The notes under the pieces are model-generated. The model was not told the origin of the DNA and ran no database searches. It was given only the letters and a program-made list of their open reading frames with translations. From assembly GCF_910589235.1 (NCBI RefSeq), contig NC_060961.1, positions 310,001 to 374,000 on the forward strand: DNA of 64,000 bases, in the 5' to 3' direction. The stretch is from Vespa crabro (Eukaryota; Arthropoda; Insecta; Hymenoptera; Vespidae). Each line of letters starts with the position of its first letter. Position 1 is the first letter of the stretch. A program made the translations under genes and the position numbers. This document shows positions 1 through 12,071 of the stretch, in pieces.

Positions 1-92
1 TACGATCGAATCAGCATCTTCAACCCACAGTCATCGCTGTTATTACAGGTATAGGATACATTGTTAATGTATAAGACCGGGATATAAAAAAG

Positions 93-1757
93 ATTTTTGA
101 ACGACAAGTTTTATATAGGGGTACCAATTTTGGCTGTACTAGCCACCGAGCTTACTCACAAAAGTACCGGTTGGCGACACGAATCTTGGTGGTTGATTTA
201 TGGAAGCGGAGTATACAATATATTCGTAACTTGTGCGACCGTAATGTTTTTCGTATTTATGATACTCTATATGGGTGTCCTTCATAAGGCTCATGCACTC
301 ATAGAGGAAAATGTTATGAAGAAAGAAACAATAGAGTCGAGGTAAGAACCACGCTAGATTTAATTTTCAATAAAAGTAAAAGTTGCAGTAAAATTTCAGG
401 TAAAAGACTTTCATCATTTATTGTTCTTTACAAAGCTTATCTTGTATTGTACCGTTTATATCTCTAAGATTGGGTTTTTTGGGTTTTAGAATTCTTTCTT
501 TTGGGACAATTGATTGAACTTATGTCAGTCATTCGACGTATAATAATTTCTATTGAAACTTATGTGCCTTGAAGAATTTTACTGTATCATAAAGAGCAAA
601 AAAAATTCTTTTTACAGAACGCGATTATTGCATCGTGCCGCTGTAATTATATGTGGCATTATTGCCACGGAAGCGTCCTCGATCTTCTACATTAATTCAA
701 CCTCAATAATTTATCATTATGTCTTCGCATCATTATCTTCCGTTCTAGTAAGTATATAATAAATTTTAAATAACGTATATTATTACTTGTAGAAATTTCA
801 AATGACGATATATAACAAGTAGTAAAATACAATATTGAATTTATATGCAGGGTTTCATCATAATAATAGCATACGTTGTTAGCAGCGAGATCAATTTACT
901 TAGACCAATATTACGAAAACTTAAATGGAAATTGGAAACGAGCAACGAACGAATTTCAGAGCCGATTAAAGGTATAAAATGTTTGATGTCGATATGTCTG
1001 ACGAATGAATGAATGAACGAGTGATGAGCGAGTGAAAGAACAAATACATGAATGAAATAAAATGAACGTCATTTTATGCTTAGTATGTTCAAAAATCGAG
1101 GCAGAAATGCAAAACGATGCCATACCACCACCTCCGTCGTCGATCTTGGCCGAACCCTACATAGAAACTCGAGGAATAGCAGCTGGTAGCATAGACATGC
1201 GAGAATTTACTACCGAGACCTCTTCTTATTCGAAATCTTCGACATCCGTTGCCGGCAGGTACTTGCCTGAGATTCGAATCGATCGACCGGACGACATCAA
1301 TCTTGAAAACTATAATACTAGCCCGCGAAAGTATCAAGAAGCATTCGATACAGCTTTTGCTAAGCGAACTTCTCAATGTCTAGCCGAGTCTTACGGTGTT
1401 ACAGATCGTAATGCTTTTCGAGATTTTTCTATTCATCAAAACGTTCCGTCGGAATGCTCAGGCAAACTTCTTTGCAGCGCCGACATAGAATCACGTTTAA
1501 GTGCAATGCCAGACGTAACGTTGGCGGTGAAAACGGATGTAGAACATTTGACGGGCGTTGAATTGAAAACGAGAGAACACGTGAACGTTATTCCCGATAT
1601 TGCTAATACAACGGAACGTAAACAGCCCGACGGCGAGGAAAAAATGCCCGAAATTCGAATTACAAGTTGCGAGACTACGACTTCCGGCATGCTGGATCGT
1701 ATCTCGCATGATCTCGATTATCTTTTAAATCGGACTCACACCAAAGAAGAAGTATAA
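93..1757 (+). CDS. Seven-transmembrane receptor, C-terminal part (partial)
   Basis: This is the 3' end of a multi-exon gene. Coding exons are about 93-341, 618-747, 851-971 and 1084-1757 (TAA at 1755), and all junctions join in phase. The protein shows three hydrophobic helices that fit TM5-TM7: one after a WRHESWW-containing loop, one after a basic loop with LLHRAAVII, and one ending in GFIIIIAYVVS. A long hydrophilic tail of about 225 residues follows. The arrangement suits a G-protein-coupled receptor, perhaps class B/adhesion-like, but I do not recognise the family member. The tail starts with a PPPPSS stretch and ends in K-E-E-V, which could be a class III PDZ ligand. The 5' exons lie outside the window, and the boundary near 49-93 is unclear because any intron there would be unusually short. 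Confidence 0.6.
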
Positions 1758-1780
1758 TAGACTTTGCAGGATTTTTTTTA

Positions 1781-1786
1781 AATAAA
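1781..1786 (+). promoter_or_regulatory. Poly(A) signal of the receptor gene
   Basis: AATAAA lies 24 bases after the receptor stop codon and is in the right place to end its transcript. Confidence 0.5.
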
Positions 1787-4135
1787 CATTCTCGTAAATT
1801 TTCTTATCGTCTCGCGTTATGATAGCGCGCGCTATTACTTCCGACTTATTGGAAGTTCATTATATATTTGAAATCGAGCACGTACATTTTTCTAAAATTC
1901 TTGTGCCGATTATTGTAACGATACTTTGATGACGATGAAACAATAATGCTTGCCGCTTAAATTTAATTTCTTTAGCGTTTTTATGCGTAGTTATTAGATT
2001 CTAAGTGTACATTTGATTTTTTACAAAAGCATAAGTCGTAGAGAAACTCCATACGACGTTGTTGCACAATGTATAATGATTTTATTTCTGAAAGAAAAGA
2101 CGTCGTGAAATTTGTATTATAAAAAATAAAAAGGAAGAAAAAAAAAAAAAGAAAGAAAAGAAAAGCGCGCTTAAGGTCATACTCGAGATCAGAGTAGCCT
2201 TTCATCGTGATACTCCATCCATACATCAGTTTTCTATAAGTAACGCGATAATTCTCTTTAACTGTAAAGATCTAAGGAATAAATCTTTATAGCACAATTG
2301 TTCGCTCAAAGTGATTACAAATCGCCCATCCATAATAATGTTTGATGAAATATATACATATATTACTTTAGTCAGATATATTTTAAAAAAAGAGAAACAT
2401 AGAAACGTAAAAAGTAAAATTATTATATAAATGTAAGTTAATATAGTTCGTAACACAACAATTCGGAATTACAGTATTTATTTCACCATTGTCATCGTAC
2501 AGTCCGGTCATAATATCCACGCTTCAGTCATCGTACTTTTTTCATTTTTTATAATTCGAATTACAAAGCTATACATTGATTTTAATTTCGATAATCTACT
2601 TACATATTTAAAGTCAAAATTTATGTTGTTGGTAAGATTACCACTAATGGTTAGTCATTTGCAAAGTGAGATGTGTCACTGAAATCGATTTTAATGAGGT
2701 ATGAAATTGCAGCAATATGTTTTTGCCAAGCACATATTTGTGTTACAAATGCAAAAGACATAACAAGGTCGGTGTTAGTTTGTTAGCACTCAAATATACC
2801 TATATGACTAGTTTTCTGTTTCAACAGATTTTCTTAAAAATATAAATTATTTACAAGGATTTCAGCTAATTTTATCGAGATTTAATAACGTTGGTTTAAT
2901 CACATCAATAATACCCAAGTATAACAGGGCCGTGGCATCCTTTTGTTTCTTATGAAAATCAAATTAGGCATATCCATTCGACAAAATTGAATACAATAAA
3001 AAGGAACACGCACGTGCGCACGCCAAGCGCCACACCATACCACACCATATCACACCATACTACAACACCACACCATACTATACCATATCATAGCATACCA
3101 TACCATACCATACCATACCATACCATACCATACCAACTATAACATACCACATCATATCATACCATATCATATCATCCCGTCCCCACTAAATCTTCGTAAA
3201 AAATTAAATTCAATATCAGAAAATAGCAAAAATTACAAAAACGTTGTGTGTTGCATCATTTAAAAGAGCAATTATTATATCGTGATATAAATCATTGGCG
3301 CGATATTATTATTTATCGATCCGGAATGTATAATAGATTAAGTAATTTTTTTTTATATTAAATGCTATTAGCTTTTTTTATTAGCACCATAATGATCATT
3401 ATTTAATCTTGAACAGTTAAAAAATTTTTAATATAAAAGCATATAAGTAAATAGTGCTGATTCATCATAATGAGCTGTTTTCTCTTACTATACAAGATAT
3501 TTGATGGCACAACGCTTATTCGTACATGTATGATACAATAAAGCATTATTCGTGTACATTTAAAATGTAATGGCCATTTCTTTTATATTTATATCACAAA
3601 ATTTCATTTTACATTCGTTAATTTAAAATTTGCAAATAAAAATAATATAATAATCCCAACTATATATCTGTCCATATCGTTCGTAACGAAGATCGTTGCT
3701 ACTTTATTAAACATTCACGTGGTTGTGTATAAAGTAGTAACACTTAAATCGAACTTCTATTGCAACGAATACGAGAGAAAGGCATGTTTCAAAAAACATA
3801 TTTTCGTGATTTCCTCGATAAAAAAAAAACATCCCTTTAAAAGCAAACTATGCTTGCAGTGACCTTATTTCCAGTAATTAAAAACAAGGCTTAAAACTTT
3901 TAAAAATGTTAAAAGTTTGGATTGTTAGTACTTGACTGTCATGAAATGCTTTGCACAAGCGTACCTATTCGTTCATACTAGAATTGCGATTAGCTTAGTG
4001 ATGTAGCCACGGCGCCTCTTCTCCTATACTTTCAATCTCTTCTTCTCTTTACTTAAATATAAAAATACATAGCCAGTCTATACATAGAGCGTGCAAAGTG
4101 GCACAGTGAACTGATTTACCAGACGTCCTGGATGG
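1787..4135. other. Intergenic or 3'-UTR stretch between two convergent genes
   Basis: There is no convincing coding exon on either strand. The sequence is AT-rich with scattered short A and T runs, plus the ACCAT-type tandem repeat described separately. The receptor ends to the left and NRBP1 ends to the right, so part of this is probably the NRBP1 3' UTR. Confidence 0.6.
3029..3180. repeat. Pentanucleotide-like tandem repeat (ACCAT/CCATA units)
   Basis: About 150 bases consist mostly of CACACCATA and CATAC units. The clearest stretch is a run of about eight tandem CATAC copies near 3097-3134, and the edges are degenerate (ATCAT). It is a simple repeat, not a CRISPR array, because there are no spacers. 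Confidence 0.8.
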
Positions 4136-7100
4136 TTAACTACCACTTTCGGTAATCGTTGGTGGTTCTACTTCATCATGACTCTTATTCGTTTTATTAC
4201 TTGACACAGAGAGACCTGAGATTTTTGGCAGCAAATTAATTGCATTATCACTGTTGGATGTTGTAGCATTGCACACAGAATTATCAAAGTGCTGTAAACA
4301 GGAAAATTCTGGACCAGGCAGCAACAAAGTAGTCTGTGTTGGAAGATTGGTTAACGATACCATCCCTGGCATCATCATTTGCTTATTGAAACAACTTCTC
4401 AATGCTTCTTCAATTAAATTGGCTATTTTATCGCGATCATTCTGAAACATTGTTAATTTCTTTCAAATCGGTTCAGGCTTCATTTTATCTAATTTCATTA
4501 TCCCTTGTTTTTAGTTCGTCTTTTAATATAGCATACATACATACGTACATACGTACATACGTACATACGTACATACGTACATACATACATATATATATAC
4601 ACAACGCGCGCGCATGCACCCACGTACAAACATATTATATTAAAACTTGGCAAATACATACTTCGTTAATAAATCCAAAGTGTACAAGTTCCTGTGCAAG
4701 AATCAATGAAGTATCTGATTGAGTCACAGGGCACGTCAGCTGCCTATTCATTTTATCATCCATTCGTAACAATATTGTCATCTAAAAAGTATACAGAAAT
4801 ATTTTCTAAAATAATGTCCTCCATTTATAGAAAGATTTTTTAACGTATGTGTAAATAAAACAAGACACATTTTTTTCTTTCTTTTCTTTTTCTTTCTTTT
4901 TTGTTTACATTACTTACAAGTAATTCACAACTTTCTTCTCTAGGTTTAACATTACACATCATATTAACTACTCTTCGTGATTCCACATCTACTGGTTCCG
5001 GTGTTACAGACTTAACAGATTCTGTTACTTCTGGAGATATAGCTCTAGGTCGAGCAGGTGGAGGCAACTTTGCCATAAATGCGGTTAAAGGATATATTCC
5101 ATATCTGACAATGTAAATATAATATTTAAATTGGAAAACTAGAAAATGTATCGCAAAAAATTCATAGTAACTCAATGACCAAAATCTTACTTTACATCTT
5201 CAACAAATTTTTCTAACTTTTCTGTGACAGGTATGTCACTTAAGCGAATTTGTTGCACCGATCGACCTTGATATTTTATTTCTGCAACTACCGTATCTGG
5301 ACCATACAGCCTTTGCAAGACTTCATCCGTTATCGTTTCTGAAATATTTGCTGTAAAAGAAAGGAGGGGGAAAAAAAAGGAGAAAAAAAAGGAAAAAAAC
5401 AGAATATTATTAATAAAAAAAGTTTTTCATATCTAATGCTTAATTTTTATATGTGTTAGAAAAAACGGACTTAAAGGATACAACGCATCCAACATGTACG
5501 TTTACCTATACGATCAAATAAAGAAGGGTATTGTTAAGCTTACTGGCCGAGTTGACCAAGGCATGTGCCGCAAGAAGCTTTAGAGAATGTACTTCGAACA
5601 AAACCGGATGGAACAGTAGTTCTCTAGCGCTTGGCCTACATAAAGGATCCACTTCGAGACACTTGCGTATAAAATCTTTCTGTTGACTATCATCTAAAGA
5701 TTCGATCGTTTTCCTGATGTTTTCATCAGTAACAATTGTTCCGCTATCACCATTCCCTTGAATTTCAAGTGCCGCCATTTCTAAAGCGCACATTCCAAAA
5801 GAATAAATATCAATAGCGGGTGTCACAGAATCTAGAAAAAGATTAAATACCTCGTGATGCATAGAAAACACAATAAGCTGTTTTTTTATATAAAATATAT
5901 AAATATTTTCATTTTTTTTTTTTTGTTTTAATTATTTTAAAACAACTCACTTCCATATTCAGGAGCAACAAAATGCATATTTTTCATATTAGCTCTACAA
6001 GTCTTGACATGATGATGAATTGCATCAGGTGCCACTGAAATTATACAAACATTATTCTCAACTTTAAAATATCTATAAAATAAAATACGAAAATAGAGGA
6101 ATGATACGATAATGTTGAAATTTTCAATGAGTAATGAGTTGAAAATATGATAAGGCAGCTTTTAAACAGAACCTGCAATTACATTTACAATGACATAATT
6201 ACCTTGTTTTCGCTACAAGATATTGAAAAAATAATACACTTGCCTATTCTATTCTGTTTGCTTGCTGCCCATTTAATAAAAAAAACACTTAAGAAATTAC
6301 CTTTAGAAAAATTGTGTATATAATAAAAAATTGTCCTAAGAGTAACTTGAGCCCTCATATAATTGATAGTATTTCACATGTATATACATAAGGGTGCTTC
6401 TACAAGGGAGGAGCAATTTTTCAATATTTCAGAAGCTTTAAAGAGCACGAAAACTTTTTACAATGAATAACATATTATACGTTTCCATAGTACATTTTAA
6501 ACTGCTTATATATTCAAAGAGCCACTTTCATTGAACAAGGTCAAATTGAAGTGGAAAAGTTAAAATTCTTAGAGTAGTCTTAAAGGGATTATAAAATTAA
6601 GAAAAACACGACAAGAGAGAGTATTTATGTTGTATAATCGCAAAACACATGAGAGCAAATAGGAATTTTGTCCTTTTCTGCTATATGTGCTTAATAACTG
6701 AAAGAATGAAGAAAATAGTGCAATAAGGTGGCATTAAGATAATAAATTAAACATTGCACATTTAGTGAGACTACTTATAATAATAATATAGAAATAATGA
6801 AGTTTACCTCTCCATGCCTACATTACTTAGCTGGCAATAGTCGTTGATAATCTGGCAAATCTTTTATCTTCAAATTGTCCACCACGATAATATACACTGA
6901 TCGAAGAACGTTGATGTCGATGCATATATCCTCTGGGTGAATGGAAGTACAATTGTACCTCCCCTCTCTCGAAGGCTTTGCTGTGTTTTTTTCATTATCT
7001 AGATTAGCCTATTTGCTACAATTAAAAATGAGGACTCAAGTTACTCCTAATATGAAAAGAAGTTTAAACACAATCTTTCTAATGGACTCATCTTACTACA

Positions 7101-7573
7101 ATAATATACAATTATCAAAAAGTTACAGATTACCAAACCATTCATATCCGTTTTGTGACTACTCGGATCTAAACACGGTAACAACAAAAGTATTTGAGAG
7201 TATATACACTGTATGTATTGTATATAACAATACTGTTTTCTGACCAAGTTCAATCCTATATAGCCACAATTAATATTCAAACTTTAAGATTATAACTAAA
7301 ATCTTCCTTTTCTATGTCCTAATCCATAATCCTAATATATGATATTTATGTATAACATAATTATAATATATAAATGTGTTACGGTCTTCTCTTCTCAAAA
7401 TATTGTATAGCAAATATTGTTCAACAAAAAAGTTATTCAATTATTTTTCATTTTACTTCTCAATCTGCATATGATCGTCATTATTACCTTCTTTTTCTAT
7501 ATGCATACTAAGTTATGCACATAACTTTGCTAATATAAGATAATTATATACACACATATATATATATACATAC

Positions 7574-7624
<51 letters not shown>

Positions 7625-8240
7625 TAAATTACTAATTAGGAAATCACCATCAATTATTGCATAAAAACATTAAAACAAAAATGTTAAAATTGCAGTGATG
7701 GTAAAATTAATATACATTCTTCCATAAGTTTATACATAACATACACAAATAAAATTTATAAAAATAAAATTTCAATTACTGCTTCATTGCATTGATGAGA
7801 TAATTATAAATTTAATCCATGATAAATGCTGTAAATTTACATGCTATATAAAATAGGAAAGGGAAGTTAATTCCTCTGGCATTGTGTTTCAATGTGTTTC
7901 AATATTGAAGCACCATTCCTCTGTTACGCACATAAGTACTATGTGTATATGGTGTACTTATGAAATATTAAAATAGATACAAATGACTTGATGCTTAATA
8001 TACAAATGCATCACACCAATCTTTGCTTCAGAACATTATTAATATAAATATAAAATGTGTTAAGATATATCTAAATATATTTTGTGATACCTGCATTAGA
8101 ATCATTTTATATTTCTTTATAGTACCTACCTGAACCAATTTTTACAAGTCCATTATGTTGAATAAATATAGTATCGCACGTAAGATTTCCATGAATAATG
8201 GGAGGAGAACAGGAATGCAGATAACTAAAACATTTTATGT

Positions 8241-8299
<59 letters not shown>

Positions 8300-10674
8300 A
8301 AGTAATTATATATTGAAATTTTCTTGTGCAATTTTACCTTAATGCAGAAAGTATTTGCGTACACCATCGTTTCCATGCTTGGAGAGGCAATTTTTTTACA
8401 TTACGTTTGGTTCGTTTTAGGAACTGTTTCAAGGATCCAGATGACATATATTCTGTTATAAATATAACCTATAAAATGGATAAAAATGATTTGAAGCTTG
8501 TAAAATAACATTGTACACTCTTGTATACGGGCATAAATTTTACAACTTACTCGTGGTTTGTCATTATGGGTATCCGTCCAGTACCTATGAAATTTGACAA
8601 TATTAGGGTGCTCCAATTGCGTGAGATTTTCAAAAACAAGTTGTATCTTTTCTTCTTGTGCTTTAAAGTTTTTCCTTTCTGAAAATTGTACCTCATTCCA
8701 TACAACTTCTACACCTTCCTCTGTATCCATTGCTAAATAAGCACAGTCAATTCCTGGAACATCTTGTTGCTCTACCTGCACAGATACAATCAAATTTTAT
8801 AAAAATAATAGAGAAAAAAAATATAAAGGTACCTAGTCAAAAAATTCTTTAAGACAAGGTTACATAGTTTGAAAGGAAAAATATATTTTTATGTCATTGT
8901 ATCCTCCAAGTTCCCTTCATACTATGCAATTTTGTTTTTATAAGCTTTTGTTAACTTTTATAAAAAAGAAAGTAAAAGAATTTAAGTACAAATATTATAT
9001 AACTCATCTCACCCTATACTACCCTACTCATCTTGTTATTTATGGGGGGGGGGGGATAATATTCTTTTTTAAGATCAAACATATACATAAAACATATTAA
9101 TAAAACAAATTAATACATAAATTAAAATAAATTATATAACCCTGGCAGATAAATGTTATGTTCTTTAGCTAAGACTAAAATTAGGGATGTGTTATAACAC
9201 ATTATCGTAATCATCCATTTAAAGCTCAGTTAAAGCAATATTACTGCTAAGACAATTTCACGATAATATGCCATTACATAGATATGACTTTGTCAAGGCC
9301 ACAGAGGGTCCAGAAAAAATAAAAGATTTACATGATTTACGCAAATAATATGGAGAAAAGAAAAACTCTAATATTTAAATTATTTATCTTGCTTATATTT
9401 ATTTACCTCCATTTCAGTTGTTTCGTTTTCACTACCTCTGGTTGTACCAAAGCTAGTTCCTTCGGCTGATGTTGGTTTAGAACCTACATATACCTAAAAT
9501 AGAAACATATATTTATTTACTTAATATAAAACAATTTTTATGTACATTAATATAGTTATTATTCAGATAACTGATTTAGTAATATTCATTTTATTATATT
9601 TTTATTTCAAACAAATATATATTTGCTCATAGAAGTAATAAGAATAAAATTATTATTAATTCATAATTAAACATATCTTCTTTTTCATCAGTATTCATAT
9701 TTTGATATTCATATTTATTTTAAACTGGATATTTAAAAACAAGAGATACAAACATCAAAATAATTAAACACTATCTGCTAGCCAAACCTTATAAATGTAT
9801 TTTTAGCAAAAAACATGAAATGGAACTGTTAATAAAAGATATATACATATGTGTGCCAAAATTTTCAATCAGGTTCTGTCTGATTTAAGATACTGTACAA
9901 ACAAAATCCTAAGGACATTTTGGGGAATAATCTATTATTAACCAGTCTGTATACAAATATATGATGTACAAATATTATTTCCTAACAAGAAACTCAATTG
10001 TTTCAATAAAATTAGTTTTATGAATGTTTTACAATAGTAATTTTTATATCAGACATTTCTGTCTCTTATCTTGATATTCATTTAAAAATCTAAGAGATAT
10101 AAGATATTACTTGATAAATGTCAGAATAATATTATTGGAAAACATTTATTATATACCAGTAAATAATGCAGAAATCTACGATAATATAAATGTAAGATGC
10201 AAAACAAAAGGAAGATTATCTCGTTTCCTTATTTATCTTTGTACCAAGTGATATATTAAAGATAAATTATATTTTATATTAGATAAATTTAAATATGTAC
10301 CATGAATACCCTACTGTTAAGAAAACAGTAGCACAGAGAGACATCATATTGCATCACGTGTTTGCCTATTCCTTTACCTCGTTAGGATTTATCAAAACCA
10401 CAGCATTATTCTTTCCTTGTAAATGCACAATGACTCGGGCAAATGAAAAAAGTAACAAGAAAGACGTGTAGCATGCGGCATCCTAAAGAAGTGCACGTAA
10501 TTCCTCTATCAAGAGTATCGATGAAAAATATAATTACAAACATACCTCCTCCCGGCGTTTGAGCCACCGCCCACAGGGGCTCTCTTCCAGGATCTCGCTT
10601 TCATCCTCGGAGTCCTCACCACTTTCTCGCGGTGACTTATGATCTGGGTCCGTGCTGGAGCGACTCCCGGGCAT
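4136..10674 (-). CDS. NRBP1: Nuclear receptor-binding protein (pseudokinase), NRBP1/Madm
   Basis: Eleven coding exons from 5' to 3': 10546-10674, 9407-9493, 8551-8775, 8338-8468, 8130-8224, 5951-6034, 5544-5831, 5191-5350, 4918-5104, 4662-4781 and 4136-4441. Phases agree throughout and give about 603 residues (human NRBP1 is 535). The N-terminus is acidic, ending in EILEESPCGRWLKRREE. The kinase-like fold follows, with inactive motifs: VVWNEV where the VAIK lysine should be, HGNL in place of HRDL, and KIGS in place of DFG. The fold ends with SFGMCALEMA and RPSARELLFHPVLFE. The C-terminal part carries the NRBP signature GIYPLTAF and the helical tail. Members are adaptors in growth and trafficking signalling (family knowledge). 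Exon 2 adds 29 residues absent from vertebrate NRBP1. The longest intron (6035-8129) contains no gene. Confidence 0.93.
4535..4600. repeat. Tetranucleotide repeat (TACA/TACG)
   Basis: CATACGTACATACGTA-type units run through the last intron of NRBP1 and end in a short TA run. It is a simple microsatellite. Confidence 0.85.
6035..8129 (-). other. Large intron of NRBP1
   Basis: Between the exon ending in HNGLVKIGS and the exon starting at VAPDAIHHH there are about 2.1 kb of AT-rich sequence. A TA/TACA microsatellite lies at about 7552-7620. I see no coding exon or mobile element signature here. The open frames near 6941 and 7047 have no protein-like composition. Confidence 0.7.
8246..8297. repeat. 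(TA)n microsatellite
   Basis: About 26 uninterrupted TA units lie in an NRBP1 intron just upstream of the exon encoding YLHSCSPPIIHGNL. Confidence 0.9.
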
Positions 10675-10786
10675 CACACACGCAATTAGTAAAAGGAGTA
10701 GGACCGAACACAGCGCAACACGGCCAAACTCATTGGTAGTTTGAGGAATCTTCAGTCTTAAAGATTTGTAGGCCTAGTCGTCGTCT

Positions 10787-10834
<48 letters not shown>

Positions 10835-10881
10835 CTGTCGTCGTTCTCGTCCTTACTCTTGTCTTCGTCTTCGTTTTCGTA

Positions 10882-10917
<36 letters not shown>

Positions 10918-11431
10918 TTTAACTGTCTCGTCGTCGTCGCCGTCGTCGTCTTTGTAAACGTTGGTAGGTATTAACGATAAAAATATTAAGAAAAATAAGA
11001 GTCAGAGGAAATAGGCGCGCACGCACAGAAGTGGCACTCGTTGTGACACATGCAGGAACAGCCAGTCGTCTAAGAAGTCGAGCTCCGATATTTCTGATCT
11101 TACGCTGTTCCCTCAGCGGATTTATGCTTTTCAGTTTTCCTCAGTTCTTCAACGGTCCGCTGTACATCGCGCCAGTTGCTCACGAATCTCACTGTCAAAA
11201 TAAAACCTCTGTTATGAACGAAATAACTGCGACGTGACACACACTTGAGTACTCATTTTCGTTCTGTCTTCGGTCACGTTCGCCCAGTATGGCGATCGCC
11301 GTATCGTGCGCCGCACCCCTTTCACAGCGACACCGACGCCATCTGTCGACAGTGACGATTTCTAAGTTTCCATTTTAGACCGGGAAAATTGTGCGTATTT
11401 ATAACATTTATAACATTTTATTCTACATATA

Positions 11432-11475
<44 letters not shown>

Positions 11476-12071
11476 ATTAAATTTTTTTATATACATACAC
11501 ATGAATTATATAATTTCAAATAGTTCCAAAAGTAAGAAAAATATTACAAATGCTTTACGATCGACGTATTCAATATGCATTATTACCAAAAAGAAATGGG
11601 TTTTGAGCACAACCTAGGTATTATTTTATTACATTATACTAAATATAAATAAATTTAAGTACATTATATAGGACGATATAATGTAGGGATCTCTATTATA
11701 TTTCGATATTCATGTGCCTGTGTATTAAAACTACACGGATTAAACATATAATATTTAAACACTTACAAAACTATGACTAAGTTTAAATCAAAGTCCAATT
11801 TAACCAATAAAAACAGAATAGATTTATGAAATTTCTTCTCTTTGTTGTAAACTGTACCATATCATAAAAACGACATTGTGCCGTAGAAATATGGTTGATT
11901 TGAAACAGTTGGATGACCAATGATTATCAATACCGATAACTACCGAACGGAAATTCCAATAAGTCAGAATAAAATAAATCAAGATATATCACTTAAAATC
12001 TATAATACCATGGAGTATAATAAAAACACGTAATGCTTTTACCATGATTTCTTGTGAAAATCGTACATAAG
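10675..12071. promoter_or_regulatory. Divergent promoter region between NRBP1 and TBC1D20
   Basis: NRBP1 starts leftwards at 10674 and TBC1D20 rightwards at 12072, so this 1.4 kb holds both 5' regions. Next to NRBP1 it carries a long TCG repeat. Near 11280-11370 it is locally GC-rich, which fits a housekeeping promoter (inference). From 11430 it becomes AT-rich with a TA/TG repeat. No coding exon was seen. Confidence 0.5.
10777..10950. repeat. TCG/GAC trinucleotide repeat upstream of NRBP1
   Basis: About 170 bases are mainly TCG (GAC on the minus strand), broken by TTC and GTA units. They lie 100-280 bases upstream of the NRBP1 start codon, so in its promoter or 5' UTR. Confidence 0.9.

Noticed and set aside
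3029..3180. CRISPR-like array
   Set aside because: The CATAC units are contiguous with no unique spacers, and this is a eukaryotic genome. It is a microsatellite.
6941..7280. Open frames inside the large NRBP1 intron
   Set aside because: They are AT-driven and overlap each other on opposite strands. Neither shows splice-consistent conservation.
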